Shown one piece after another: positions 12,101 through 27,100 of a stretch of 64,000 nt of DNA. Every line of letters starts with the position of its first letter. Positions within the stretch are counted from its first letter, which is position 1. The stretch lies in assembly GCF_003945595.2 (NCBI RefSeq), contig NW_024103873.1, positions 372,001 to 436,000 on the forward strand, given 5' to 3'. The notes beneath the pieces were generated by a model. The model was given only the letters and a program-made list of their open reading frames with translations, was not told where the DNA came from and did not search any database. Origin of the DNA: Pipra filicauda. Taxonomy: Eukaryota > Chordata > Aves > Passeriformes > Pipridae. The position numbers and the translations under genes are program-made.

Positions 12101-15100
12101 GTTTGGCATCTCAGAGCCATCAGCAGTCCATCTGCTCAGTGCTTTATCTCCAACATTTGCCAGTTCTGTTTGGAATTTCCCAGAAGAATTGAGCAATAAC
12201 TTAATTGATTCCATGGCAGTTAATTGGAGGACACCCCATTATACCCACAGGGGAGAGCCTTGAAAAAGCCTTTGAAAAAAATCTCTTTTCCCAAAGTGTT
12301 TTCTACAACCACAGAAGAAATTCTTTATTGTTCTCGTACATATCATGATGTCTTCTGATCCCAGCTGATGATCACTTTTTGTCCTAAAGCCTATGGTTTT
12401 GTAGTTCATAATCTTTCATTTTAGCTCACATAATTAGCCAGTCTAATGAAAGAAGAGTTACAGGAGTGGATGAGGATGGCTGTGTCAATGTGGCACTGCT
12501 ATCCAGACTGTAAGAGCAGAAAAGAGGGAATTAGTGAAATTTTTTAATCTTCAGATTTTGTGCCTTTAGTAAACGATTGGAGAAAAAGAAGTGCTGATCT
12601 CTCCTTTTGGGGAGTGGAGACCACATGTGAGGCATCTGATCCAGCTCCAGCCTGTGCTAAAAATGGACATTGTGCAAGAAGGCTTTCTCAGGGAAGAAAA
12701 AAGAGGAAAGAAAGTGGAGCTTTATCACGTGGGCCCGAAGGCTTGGGCACGTTACGCAGCTCATTAATGGTGAGGAGCTGCACGTGCAGCACGCTGCCCG
12801 TCCCTGGGGTGCTGGGTGGGAGCTGCCCATCCCCACGTGGTCCAGGACCATGGGGTGGCCTGTGGCTGTCCCCAGGGCCGGGCAGTGCTGGTGGGAGCTG
12901 TGAGCTGGCTTCCCCCTGCTCGTGGCCCCACCTGCCCCACAGAGGGAGGACGAGGATGGAGTCTGATGGGAGCAGGTCTGTGAGGTGACTGGGCCCTTTG
13001 CAGAGCTGTCAGGCCACTGGCTGAATGTGCATTTCCATCTACCCACAGCGAGTCCTCAGCACAGTCTAAGGCTGCATGGTGGGCTTGCAGTCCCCTCCAC
13101 ACCTCCCATGCCCAGCGTGAAGCTATGGCAGTACAGAGCATCACCACAGCTTATTTCCCATTTCCGAACTAGAGCATAATAAAGTTATTTCCAAGAGAAT
13201 GATATCACACATGCTCCACAGTGATCAGGGACCTGATCAGAGGAGATACCGAGCAGCTGCTGAAATACGGAGAGGGAAAAGAATTGGTCAGACAGGAATG
13301 ACTGGAGAGGCCGCTGCACTGTCACAAGGTGACACAAGCCAAGCTGTGCAAGGGGACAGGGGCTCGATCCGGATCAGCAGAGCTGACACTTTCCCCCCCA
13401 CATGAATGAGGACAGAGCCCCTGCGGTGGGACAGACGGCACCTCCTTCCACACGGCTGGTGTCAGCTCGGGGCTGTGATTTAAATACTAGTGATAGCCAA
13501 GCGCCTCCCATGTGCCTCCCGTTCCTCAGGATCAAACTCGGCTGCCTTCAGAGAGGCATTTCTTGGTTAAAAAGAAGGCTGCCCGCCTGCCTGTAGCACT
13601 GCTCTGTCAGACGTGTGACGATGGGTCTGGTTTTCATTCCTGAATTATCCCCATTAATCACAGTGTCTATTCGAAACAGCTGCTGCAAAAGTCCCTGCCG
13701 TCGTGCGGTGGAAAAATTCCAACTGCTTGTATTTTCCCTTGTAAGTCAACGCTACATGCTTGAAACATTTGTTTCGCATTAATGCTCTGCCTAACAGCCC
13801 GTCCATTTGTGTTTCGGGGGAAAATGATTTGAAGGAGCTGTCTTCAGCTGGGAAGGAGCTGCCAGCCACAGGCACTCATGGTCTGCCCATGTGGAGGGCA
13901 CCTGAAGGCAGTGAAGTCACCACTGATGGGAGCTGGCTCGGTGCGTGAGGGAATGGGATGAGCCAGCAGGGGCTTTCTGTGAGGGACAGGGCTCAGAGGG
14001 AACTTGCAGGATTTGCACAATCAGTGCAGAACTCTGTTTCTGCAGAACTGAGTGAGAATCGCAGATAAAATGGTCGGTGTTTTTATTTTGTGCTACAGTT
14101 TTGGTTAAAATAACTGAAAAAGAAAGCCTTTCCCATGAGATACCGTGGTATCTCACTGCTGTGCTTAGTTCCTAACAAGATCAGGGGACTGGGTGTTAAA
14201 GGAAAAGTAAGACCCTGGAATTCAGTTTTTACATCTGGGTCCAAGATTCCCCAAGTTTTGCGTGTGGGATAGCGCTGAGGTTTGGTTCTTCGCAGAGTGC
14301 AAAGTTATTTGTCCCAAAATTAACAGGCACTTGGGATAAGCAGCTGTTTTCTGTGCTTTTCCCACCCCAGCCTCACCAAAACATTTTGGAAATGGCTGTA
14401 GCATGTTCCTGGGAGGACATATATAATGACTTGTCGGAGTTGTGTTAATAGGGCAGCAACATGTGAATCCAGTCTGTGCTCTAAACCTTTTTATTTTCCC
14501 AAGCATATAAAAATGAAGCCCTCCCACGCTCCTCGTGCGTGGAACAGTTCAAGTCCTGCCAGCCTGAACTGTGCTTTCCATTACTGCAGAGTTATTTCGG
14601 TGCCCTGGGTAGCTTTAAGAGCCCATAACAGTTCAGTCAAAAATGAAAATGAAGTCTCATTAAAATACATTCACAATAGGAGGAAAAAAGGCCCCAGACT
14701 GTGTTTTTTTAAGTATTTTTTTTGTCCTGAATCAGCACTGATCTCTTCTGGTTAAACTTCCTTTCTCCCAACTAGCCAAATCCAAAGACAGTTTTGATTC
14801 CTTTCCAGATGAGTTTTCTGAACAATGCAGGAGGTTTCCAAGTTTGCCAATTTATCTCTAGTCCCTGCCTGCCAGCCCTTCTTTCCCTGCTTTGAAATTT
14901 GCTGTCTGATTAGCACTTTTGCAGATTTCCGTAACATCCCACAGTTCCTGAGCCTGAAAGCCAGAAAGCCAAACAGAAATAGCATCTCTCCAGCGGAGCG
15001 CTGTCACTGTGTCCCCTGTGGGGGACCTGGGGCTGATCCTGCCCGTGGGCACAGCAGCGGGTCTGTGATGACCCCCAATGCCCACCGTGCCAGAGCACCC

Positions 15101-18100
15101 ACCCTGCCACTGCCAGGGCAGCTTTATGTGTGCAGGACAGTGCCGCAGAGTCAGCCCCCACCCGTGCAGCCTGTGCTCGTCTCAAGCCATAAAGAGCTCC
15201 TGTATCAGTAGGACTTGCCCTTTTTTAATGGTTGTGGAGGCACTGTGGAGCTGCTGGCTGCCCCCTCGGGTCTCCCTGAGGCCAGAGCTGCCCATGGCAG
15301 AGACAGGCAGGCTCCAGAGCCTGGCCCCGAGTTTGGCCTCGGGTTTGTCCTTGCTCACGTGCGGCACAAATGGAGTTCCTGTTGGTAGTACAGCCTGTGT
15401 TGGGGGCTGTTGACCCTGCGGGTCACCATATGGGGACAGTGGTACTGCAGCATGAGGAGGTCTCCATGTCGGTGTTGTCCCCTTGCTTGTTCTTTTATGC
15501 TTCTGCCTTTCTCTCCAAAACAATCTCTCTGTGTCTTTTGACACATTCTCCACTCTTTGCAATCTTCAGCTTCTCCACCTCCGTGACTCACCTTCCTCTA
15601 TGCTCTGAAGCCGTGCCTTCCTCCATTCCAGCACCTGCAGCCCTGCTGCTGAGCCCATTTTGTGCTGCCTGCTCAGAGGAGCATTGCAGGAATCATTAAA
15701 CCCTTGCAGCAGACCTGGGGAGCTTCCCTGCGTTCCTGAAGTTTCCCTTGGAAAGGAAGTGACTGCCTGGCTGACACAAGACAGCGTATGCCCACCCAGA
15801 GCCCCCTGCATCACCATATCATCAACCGCGCCAAATGCAGCACATCCAAATTGACACTGAACTAATTGCTTTAGCAATTACAGGGCAATTAGAATAAAAG
15901 AATCACCAAGTTTTAATTAAGAAGCAGATTGAACAGGATTTAGCAGCTCCTAGCTGAGAAATATCAAAACCGTTGGGTATCTGTTGTCTTGAGCAGGCTC
16001 TCAGATGGCAGGGCTCCGTGTGCCGGGGGGGGATGCTCCCATTACATAAATGTGCAGAATTTGCACTTGCCTCATTGGAAGAAAATTGAACATGAACATT
16101 AGGGAGAATGGGATGTACTGCAGTACTGAAAAGTTCCTTAAAAAAATAGCTTATGTTTTCCTTGCACATCAGTGCATCAGGCAGAGGTGGATCGGAAATC
16201 TGGCATTAAGCTGTGTAGCTGAACCACATAACAAATAGGTGCTCCCTGTCATGTTTTTGGTTTTTGCTGCAGCAGTGACACAGTTCACCTCTCTCCCATG
16301 AGCTTAAGTTTGATGAATGTAAGGAGTTAAATGATGTGTTTACTTGCTGTCGCATGGGAACAGCTTGTTGACCCGGATCCTCTCTGTTTTGCTGTGATGA
16401 GGGCTTTGCTGTGGTATGAGAAGTATGAACACTGATTCCCAGAGCCACAGACCGAGGCCATGGGCTCACTCCTTTGGAGTTCAGTGGCAAAGCAGGCAGT
16501 GCAAAGAGGGGTTCATCTGACATATTTACGAGAAAGCCAGATGCTGCAGACCTGGAGTTTTGTGCATATCAGCCCTTCCTTGTCCTGCTGAGTCCAGCAT
16601 GTTGTACAGTCTGCACCCTTGTCAGAGTTCAGGAAGCATCTCTGTAGCACAGTGTGTCAGATTCTCCATGAAGTTCATCTGTAATTTCACATGTAAATTA
16701 ATGCACATTTGTATTTTGCCAAGCATGGTGTGTGCACATCCCCGCTCAGCACAGCCACGCATTTGCCCCTGCCTTCTGAGCAGCACCTGAGCTCTGCCCA
16801 CCAAACAGCACAGGCTGGCCCAGCCTGTCAGTGACATTCCACAGCTCCAGTGCTTGCTGGAGAACTTGGATGGAGTATGTTGATGCTGACAATTACAGCA
16901 TCCCCAAAAATGGCCTGCGGCTGTTGTCGGCTGTTTTGTCCTCTTCCCCATCTGCGTTGTCACGGTGCCATAAGTCTGAAAACTTCTGAGCAGCCTCGGA
17001 GAAATGCTGGTGGGAGCTGGGGGTGATGGCACCCACTGGGCATTCACAGCACCTGGGGTGGGCTGTTCCTGCTCCTCAGTATGCGGAGGCACTTTCAGTG
17101 TCCGTGCAGAGCCTGTCCCTGCCACGTCGCTGATGGAGACACCACCACTGCGTCCTGTTTGCTGACTTGGTCTTTCCTTTCTCCAGGAGACGGTTGGAGA
17201 GCCCTTCTTCCTGCTGATCTGTGCCATCAAACAGCAGATTAACAAAGGTTCCATCGATGCCATTACAGGAAAAGCCAGGTACACCCTCAACGAGGAATGG
17301 CTGCTGAGGGAGAACATTGAGGCAAAGCCAAGGGTGAGTACCCACGTACTGGAGCTGTGCTCAGTATTTGGGTCTGCACAGCTTGTATGACGAGGAGGAA
17401 CCTGGACAAAAAGAGGAGAGGGTTTCTGATAGCAAGAGTTGCTCTCATTGCCTGCAGCTTTTGGCTGCAACCTAGGTGGTAGCTGTGCCTCCCTGAGCTC
17501 TGAGCAGGCTTCTCTGGCAGCCTGCAGCCCCTCACAGCTGCCTGTCTCGCTGTTCGGTAGTTCTTGAGCTGGTTACTGGTGGTGCTGGCAGTTGGCTCCA
17601 GCAGCGCAGTAGACCCATCCTGTTTAGAGGTCATTTCAGCAGTGGAGCTCAGCCCATTGCGTCAGGCAGAGGCTGAGCAATGAGCCTTGGCAGCCACATT
17701 AGTCACCAATTGAAGCCAAGCGGCTGAGGAGATGGCTGGTGATGGGGTTTGACCCTTCCTCCCGCCCTGCAGTGGTCTCTGCGTCAGGGCCAGGCCCCAT
17801 TAGCAAGACTGCATGAGGGGGGGCTGTGGTGTCGCTCCCTGTGTCCTCCTGGCTCCATCAACAAACAGGGCCCTCAGCCCCCAGGGCTGTAAATCAGCAC
17901 CTCTCATGCTGTAAAGCCTCAATGGCCACATTAGTTCAGCCTGATTTCCATCAGCACGCGGCCCAGGGCACACCAGCCAGAGCTGTGTAGGCACTGCAGC
18001 CTCCGAGCTTCCTTGGGAGCCAGCGGGACCCGGCAGGTCACCCCTAATAACAGCCTCTGCCTGCAGAACCTCAACGTCTCCTTCCAAGGCTGTGGGATGG

Positions 18101-21100
18101 ACTCCCTGAGTGTCAGGGCCATGGACACGGACACACTCAGCCAAGTGAAGGAGAAGATTCTGGAGGCCTTCTGCAAGAACGTCCCCTACTCCCAGTGGCC
18201 AAGGGTGGAAGACGTTGACCTTGGTAAGGACCAGCCAGTCCGTGAAACCAGATGAAGCACCTGATGTTGCACAGCAGCTGTTGGTGCCTGTCAGAGCAGT
18301 GGGTGAAGCAGTGCTGACAGGGGGCAGACATCAGGGCAGCCTTTCGGTCCCTGGAACCTCAGGCCCCCTGGCACCTGCCTCCTTCGGGCTGGGGTCTCAC
18401 TTCTCCCCTCTCTGTGTTCAGAGTGGTTTGCCACCAGCACCGACAGCTACATCCTGCGGGACCTCGATGACACGTCGGTGGTGGAGGATGGCAGGAAGAA
18501 ACTCAACACATTAGCACATTACAAGGTAAAGCTGCCGGTGCCGCAGGGGAGCTTCACCTCCTTGGAGCCTGCCTGGCCTCCGGGGAGAGCTGCAGTTCCC
18601 CTCCAAAAACAGGATCATCAGGAACAAGCAGGGAGGTTGCCATAGCTCCGTGAGAGCTTCCAGGGAATAGACATCTGCCCTGGCGAGCATCTCGTTAATA
18701 TTGCAACACACAGAAACTAATTAAACACTCTTCATGCAAAACAAGTTATTACTGACAACAGAAAGAGGAGGGGAAAAACCTCCTATTCCCAAGGGCCACC
18801 AGCCTGGCTGATTAGTATCACTCTGCTCTTGATCCGCACTCCTGCTGAAATCACAGCTACGACTCAATGCCTGCCCTGAGAGCAGAGGCTGGGGATGCCA
18901 TCCAGGAGCTGAGGCCAAAAATGCGGGGATATGTGGTGAATCAGATTGTTTCCTTGACTGTTTTTGTGTTAAAATTAAATGAAACCAGAAATATTTACAT
19001 GATTTCCATACTCCCTGGTATGCCTAGGAGCATAATCCTCACTGGTCTGTAGCTGTGCACAGAAAACAAAAGCGGAGCTGAGAGCTCGTTAATATGGTTA
19101 TCGGGGTAACGCTGCCATGGTACCCTGTGGCAGAGGGGATGCACCGGCCCCACACGTTCCTTCTGCCGTTTGGGGAAAGGCAAACCAGCACCTGCACAGC
19201 ACAACCCTCCCTCCTCTTCAACTTACCGGGAGTTCTCATCCAAAAATGCATCTTGGAAACACGTATATGCCCAATTCCCATTGGGTTTGAGAACCTCGCT
19301 ATCTTGTATTTGCATTGAAAATTTCTTTCCATGTAGGGCAGTGCCGTCACTGCCAGTTCCCACTTGGGCTCAGGGGCAGGGCAGGGTGGGTGCAGGGGAC
19401 GTTCGTGGCAGAACCGTGACTGAGCCAGCATCCCCCAGCTCCTGAGTTCTCCCCGGGGCTGCGGAGGCACCGTTAAGGCCCCCATCATCAATGCCTGCTC
19501 TTCCCTTCCTCCACAGATCCCTGAAGGGGCATCCCTGGCCATGAGTTTGTCAGACAAGAAGGACACCACACTGAGCAGAGGTAACTTTTTGCTCCTCTTC
19601 CCCTACTTCTGGTGACTGGGCAGGAACACTTGTACTGTCAGAGGTTGTCTCTGGCCAGGATGTTGGGAGCCACTGCCAGGCCCCATGCCTGGGCACTGGG
19701 ATACCGTGGCCCTAAACATGTGCTATCCAGTCTCCTTCTGTTCCTACTTGGTGGGGTGCAGAGTGCTCTCCCAGCCTTCAAGGTGTTTGCACCTTCCATC
19801 TCACACTCTGACTGGGGGTTTGCATCCAGTCTGTGCTGACAGAGTGAGAAAAAGGAAGAATCTGAAACCACTTGGCTGGAAAAGCCCTCTCCCTCCCATT
19901 TACACATGTTCAGTCTCTTACCAGCACATTTCTAGGTTTCAGGCTGTGCAGAGTCAAAAAAAAACACAAGGGAGACAAAAATCCACATTGAACAAGGAAT
20001 TTCAAACTCCATTTTCAGGCTGCCTGCACAGGGCCCAGCAGTGGGAGTCCTTTTTCTGCCGGGGCGAGGAGCTGCTCAGGGCTGAGCTGCCCTGATGATG
20101 AGACTGGGAGACAGTCATGGGAGCACGGGGCATGGCAGGGCACAGCAGGGCACCACCGTGCAGGAGTGCCGTGTGCTCATCCTGCTCTTGGGTCCCTCTT
20201 AAAACACACCTTGGGAGACTGCAGGTCCCCCTTAAAGTACCTCCTAAGGTACTTGCCATGTGCCCCAGAATGCAATGAACAGCCCAAAACCAAGGAGAAA
20301 CACTGAGATCACTTGTGGTGAGAACACCAGCTCAGTCTTGGAGTTCAGATGCCTCTTGAGGGCACCAGGAGAGGTGGGTTTCAGTTTGGGTCCCTCGACT
20401 GAGCCCCTGTGTCTTTCTTCTTCACAGTGAAGGATTTGGACACGGAGAAGTACTTCCACTTGGTAAGTATCCTGCTCCTGGTTGCAGGGATGCCGTCTGT
20501 GTGTGGGGGCCTGGGCTGCCCTCCCCTCCTGCCCTCCAGGAACTGCTTCTGAAAAGCAGAGTTGTTGCTCCAGGACACCCACTCTGCAGTGGCACTGGCA
20601 CGCAGGGGGCTCTGCTCCCCCAGATCTGTCCTGCTGCCATGACAGCAAGGATGCTGACAGAGTGTGCAGCGATCCCTCCTCTCTCCTGCACTGGAGTCAG
20701 TGGGTCCTGTTTGTTCAGAGCATGTGTTGAAAGAGGAGAAACTCTCAACCTTGCTGACATTAACTTATATCTGTGGGCTGGAGTGTCAGATATGACGAAC
20801 AAGCTGGATCAAGGTTTGTTAGTTCTCCTCAGCAGGGCACAATGAGGTGCAGAAAGGTGATCTATAGACAAACTTTAGTACTGAGGGACACAATAAAAAA
20901 TTACCGGGATGGCAGAGAAATTGTTGTTCCTGATTGAGCTGTGGGCAGCCACAGAGAGCTCAGGAGCACGTCTGGAGCATGGCGTGGCACAGTGCTGCCA
21001 GCAGCATCCTGTGACACCTCAGTCAAGTCACCTGCTGGGAGCTCCTGGCACTCAGCCTGCTTCCCGGGCTGGGCACGTCCATGGTTCCTGCTGGTGTGCT

Positions 21101-24100
21101 GTTCTGGAAGCACAGAGTGCTAAATGCTGCTAAAAGCTGCTACAAGAAAAGGTGTTATGGACAACAACAATATTTTATAGCCTGGTTTTGGGATTTCTTT
21201 TCTCTGCTTGTGTTTCCATGCTGAAGTAGAAGCACATACACACACGCACACGTGCCGAGCAAGGAGGGAAAAGGGATGGGAAACCAACTGTTCGCATGTG
21301 AAACAGTGCCAGGATGGACGTCAGTGGCTTGGTTTGTCATTATAGAGCAGTAATTCACTTACCTGACTAGTGGAATATTCATTTTTGTTTTGAAAAAGCC
21401 AATATTCCTACATATTGTGCTTTTTCAAAATCCTAGGAAAACTGGTTTCTGCAGACACCATGTGCATTGCTACTGGGAGCCCAAGGTGCAGCCACATGGG
21501 GTTGGGAGAGCTCGAGGGGGGGGTGAGCAGGCCAGCATGCAAAGGGAGATGGACGGGTTCGTTTCCTTTGTCTAGCATGAGAGAGGCAATAAAGAGCACA
21601 GGAGAAACAAATGTCAGAAAAACTGAGTATTTTAAATCACTTTTTTAAAAGCCATATAAAGGTGTGTTTCTAAAACAGTAATTGCTTTTTAATTGAATTT
21701 TATGTTTAGTTGAAATTCTATAGTGAAAGGAAAGTTCAGTGTGACACTTGCAGAGAGGAGTGTTCTGACCGTGTGTTTTACCTGGGGCCAGGTTCTCCCA
21801 ACCGATGAATCAGTGGAACATAAGAAGTCCCACAGGCAGAGCCATAGGAAGAAAGTCCTTCCAGAGATCTACCTGACACGGCTGCTCTCCACCAAGGTAG
21901 GAGCCAGGTGGCCCCCCGTTCGTGGCAGGTGGGATTGTTTGTTGTCCCTAGGGAGAAGTCTGCTTCCGGGGAGGAGCGCTGCGGGGCCGGTCTCTCAGGG
22001 GGCACTGGGACTCCTGTCCTGGATGGCTGGAGCACGTTTAGTGAGGCTGCCAGGCACCTCTGGCTCCTCAGGTCCCTCCAGCTTCCCAGCTTGCCCTCAC
22101 TTCTGAATGACGCCCCACACGATCTCCCTGGGCTGGACTGGGGTCTGTGCAGAGGAAAGGGAGGTTGTCTGCCTTGGGGCTCGTGGTGCACAGCTCAGAC
22201 CTGAACCCATCCCTCCAGCAAGAGATCCTGCTGGGACAGGAGGTGGAGATGCTCAGCTGTGGGAGCAGGGGGAATGTCTGTGTGATAGGTCAGATCCGGA
22301 CCATCTTTAATCCCAGCATGGTGCCTCACTGGAGCAGAGATCACAAGGATGACCAGCAGTCTCTAGTCTTCTTTGTGTGTGCTGTGCAGAACAACCACAG
22401 ATGTGAGATCCCAGCAGTAAAAAAGAAAATCTCAATGCCAGAAGAAATTAAACCCAAATGCAAGTTAATTATATCACTATGCACAAACAAACCTTTCCCT
22501 CCCTGCTTTGGCATCCACTTTCTCTTCTGATTTATTCAACTGGCAGCAAAGTGTTTCCCCTTGTGCACAGCAGTCACAGCCCCTCTGCTATTCTCCTGGG
22601 CTCGAATGCTCTCCCCGGGCTCCAGTTTGTCCTTGTCCTGCAGGGCACACTCCAGAAGTTCCTGGACGACTTGTTCAAAGCCATTCTCAGTATCCGAGAT
22701 GATAAACCGCCTGTGGCCGTGAAGTATTTCTTTGACTTCCTAGAGGAGCAAGCAGAGAAGAGAGGGATCACAGACCCTGACACTCTGCACATCTGGAAGA
22801 CCAACAGGTTTGGAAGAAGAAATCTTTCTTTTCTTCCTTCCATCTCTCAGGAGCAGCAGCTGCAAAGCCCTGGTGTCCCAGATCAATCATTAGGTTGCTA
22901 AAAGTAGAAGAGGGATTTGGAAAACAGGGAGGGTGGCAGAGGTGGTAGCAAAAGATGAGGCCAAAGACAGGCTTGGAGAGCTTTAAACAAAAACGGGGCT
23001 CATGGGAACAGCGAGCTGGAAGAGGAGGCATGGACAGATAAAGGGCAGAAGGAACTGGCACACTAACAAAAATAATGAAAGGAGAAACAGGATGACAGGA
23101 GACAGCAGTGGTGTTAGCTCCAAGCACTGGAGATCTGAGACTGAGTCATGGATGTTTTAAAACCAGCATATTTGGCTCCTTTTCATTTGCTTTCTGGCTT
23201 TTCAGCCCTCCAGGGCAATTTTCCTGACTTCTCTCTGACTTACCACGGGACTCTGGGAGCTGATGCTGTGATAGTGTCGTGCTGGTGGGCACTGCAGCAC
23301 TGGGACCAGCCAGAGTGGCGCTGAGGGATGTGATGAGCAGTGGGATTTGGGTGGGGGACCCAAAGTGAAGGGGAAATAAAGCAGGAAAGAAAGCAGAGAT
23401 TTTAAGCAGGAAGAGCAGGGAGCTGGGAGGGAGCATCAAGGAAAGGTTTAGAGCTTCTCAGGCTGTGGGGACAGTAACTGTTTCCAGCCCAGTATGTGAA
23501 AATTGAAACCAAATTTGGCTGGGAAAGCAGGCATGCAGGCACAACCATTGGGCTACAGATCTGCCTGCCCTTTGCTACCTTCATTAGGCCTGCAGAGCAA
23601 AGATTTTGCTCCTCAGCTGCCACAGAGGGACAGTAGGAAGGGCGAGCAATAGACTGAAGCTGTGTTGTAGCCAGATGAGCAGTGAAGTGAAGTAATTGGA
23701 GAAGAAAATTATGAGAGAGCAGAAAAAAAGACATATGAAATGCATTTCACGGGGCCAGGCTCACCATCAGAATCAGATGATGGTTACTGTCAGGGAAGAG
23801 GGAAAAGCCAGTGACACCAGCAAGGGGGAAGCCTGACTCAACAGCTCCATGCAGCCGGTGCGTCTCCAGGCCCACGGCTGCCTCGGGAGCTGCAGGGCCA
23901 AATGTGTGCCCAGAGGAGGCTCTACGTGCAGTTGCCTGTCTGTGCTGCATCCTCCAGCCTGTAGAAATGTCTCTGGGGTGAAGGTGCATTCCTGCCCCTC
24001 TGTCAAGGCAGGGATCGAATCTGTACTGGGGTTATTAAATAGTAGAATCTCTCTCCTCAGTTTTTTCTCTCTGCTACTCACTTTCTATCATCATCTTTCC

Positions 24101-27100
24101 TGCATTTCCTCCCCTGTCCCTCTAAAACACAAAAATTCACCTGGTGTGTGTTCCTGGATCCTTCTCTTTGCAGCCTACCGCTGAGGTTTTGGGTCAACAT
24201 CCTGAAAAACCCCCAGTTTGTCTTTGACATTGACAAAACAGACCACATCGATGCCTGTCTGTCTGTGATCGCCCAGGCCTTCATCGACGCCTGCTCCCTC
24301 TCCGACCTGCAGCTGGGCAAGGTACTGTCTGGCGAGGACACCAAGCTCCTGCTTGGGCAGCCGCAGAACGGACCAGTCCGGGTGGGCAGGGACTGGCAGA
24401 GGTCACCAGCCTGGCCTCCCCACAGCAGGACTGCCTGGAGCCATTGCTTGGGCTCATGCAGCTGAGTTTTGGCTGTCTCCAGGGATGCGTTCTCCCCTCC
24501 TTCCCTACCCCTTCGTTCAGGCTTGAGCTGGAAATCCGCACCTCCTTTGTCACAAACAGTGGCCAGGGAGCAGGGACACACAGTCACAGGCAGGATTGAC
24601 ACAGGGCAGAGCCCCAGGCCAGGGGGCTCTGAGGGTCAGGGAAGACCAGCTGCTGGGCTGTGCACTGAGGTTCACCCATCGGCTCCATGAGCTCTCCTGC
24701 AGCTGTGGGAGAGCACCCGCTGACTCGGCACTGTGTCTAAAATGCTTCCTGACCCGGCTGAGCTGCTGCTGGAGCAGGCAAACATTTCTGCTGTTGTCTC
24801 AGGCAGGGGCGTAAGTTGGAAAGGTGAGCACAGGTGGGGGTCAGCTCTGCCCAGGGCACCAACACGGGGCATGGGCAGACCCCACAGGGGAGCCCAATTC
24901 CCTGTCAAGGCTGGTTTAGGGGTCACCATCAGCATAATGATCCCGTAAAGCAGCTGAGGGACAACGTAAGCTCCTAGTGACAGGATGGAAAATGATGTAG
25001 CTCCAGGTGAAGCTTCAGTCGTTGCTGTTGGTGGTTTCTGCACAGCCTCTCACCTGGGAGAGCTGCAAGAAGCCCAGGAGTTGACCCAATCCTCCAGGAG
25101 CACGGGCTGTGCCTGCCCAGGCAGCACAGAGCAGGCCTGGCTCACCTGGCGGTGTGGGGCTGCCCGGGGCCATCCCGGTGACACCATCCATCAGCACATG
25201 GAAGGCACTCAGCAGGCACTGCCGCAGTTGCTGCTCTCCTCCAGTGCAGCGCCTCCATCCCACACTGGCCATCCCCGGCACGGTGTCGGAGCCCGGCGGG
25301 CTCGACACACCACCGGGGGAGCTGAGAACGCGAGGCTGCACGGACCAGGTCCCCTCTCCCACCCTCAGGCCCTGCACATGGTCCTGCGGGGCCAGCCAGC
25401 GGCAGGACGACCCACGGCATGTTCTCTGTTCTCTGTTCCCCGCGGCCTTGGCTGAGCGCGGTGTTGACATTTGAAACTTCCTGACGTAAGTTCCATTAAG
25501 AAACGCTGTAAATCGCTGTCGGCGGCAGAGTGTGATGGGGGGGGACCCTGCGGCGAGGGGGTGGGGGTGGGCGCTGTGCCCCCAGCCCCAGAGCTGCAGG
25601 AAACCTTTGCTGGGAGAGGTTAATGCTGGAGGAAGATCTAATGAGCGCTTGATTTTTTGTTTGTTTGGGTTTTGGTCTTTTTTTTGCATGTGTTATGAAA
25701 CACCTACAATTTGTCCTTGTCAAGCAGCGGATGAGGGGAAGAGGGGTCAGCTGGAGTCAGACAGCAGATGGAAACATTTTTCAGGAATACAATAGCATAA
25801 GTGAAGGAATTGTTGAGTAATGTGGGAAGAATAAATCCTCAGCCTAAAAATCAGCTTGCATGTACACGCAATGTATCACAGCGTTTTCCAGGCTGGATTC
25901 TTCCCTTCGTTTCAGCACATTGCTCTCAGTACTACAAAAGTGAGAGCAGACTCAGTCTGTACATCTGCGGTGCACAAGCGGTTAATAAACCAGTGCCCAT
26001 CTCTTCATATTACAGACAAATCAGACACAAATTAAAAAAAACTTAAAAAAGAGGCAGCATGGGTTTCCTTTGTGCTTCCAAGGGAAAAAAAAATAATGCT
26101 GTGAGCAAGTTCTGTGAGTTGGCCATATTCCCGTAATGCCTTGTCATTGGGTTTGAAAATAAACTGCTGTGAGATCTGGTGCCACAGCCTGGTGCCCGTT
26201 TCCCATTTCCCCCACAGCATTAGCCATGCTACAGATTGCAGCAGCAGATTGCATTCACCCCGGGCTCCCCTATTCCTGCCTGACAGAGCTGAGGATGCTG
26301 CCTGCAGCCAGAGCCCCCCGCACCATCTCCTCAGCAGGTCCCCTCTCCCCCTGTCAGAGCACTGGAGAGCAGTCCCACACACCAGTGTCAGGGTGGCAGG
26401 ACACGGTGATCTCACACCTCTCAATGTCCCAGAGCCTGGGGCGCTCCCCCTTGGGGATCCAACACTAGGCCAGTCAGCCAAGTTCATTCCCAGGGTAATG
26501 ATATCAGCAGGGCAGGATTGCCTCGAGGTTAAAATCATTCATACTGTGTTTGCAAGGAGAGCAGCAGGGTTGTGCCTCCACTGGTACAACCTGGTTGTGT
26601 GGCTGGGAGGTTAAGGCTGCTGTGTCCAAGCTGACATTAATCAAGAGTATTCAGTATTCTCTGTTAATTACTTTACGTACACTCAATTTAGGCCAGGCAG
26701 GCTGGGTTAGCCAATGCAAAATAAATCAAAGCTACATGAAAAATCCAAGAGCACCATTTCAACTGACAAAGTTCAGCTTGTAAGATAAATTTGTTCTTCA
26801 GTTTAAATCAGGCTGGCTGCTCAAGAGACCCCAGCAACTGCATGCGGAAGCCCTTCCCTTGTTGCCAGTTTCCACACACAGTGCCATGGAGCACAAGTGT
26901 TTGATCTAGAGCAGGGCTGCTACCTCACCTGTAGAGCATCACCTGACAGCAAGCCACCCTGCCTGACCCTGGGCATGGTTTTAGCCTGCTCTTACTGCAA
27001 CTTAAAACACATCCCCACCAACCCCCTTCTCTGGCATTGAGCTGACAGATGTCCAGCTCATGCTAGGATGAAGGGCAGCAGGATGGTGCTGCAGCTCCGC

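Noticed and set aside
16622..17470. 282-codon minus-strand open frame
   Set aside because: Runs antisense through PLXND1 exon k, and no domain is recognised.
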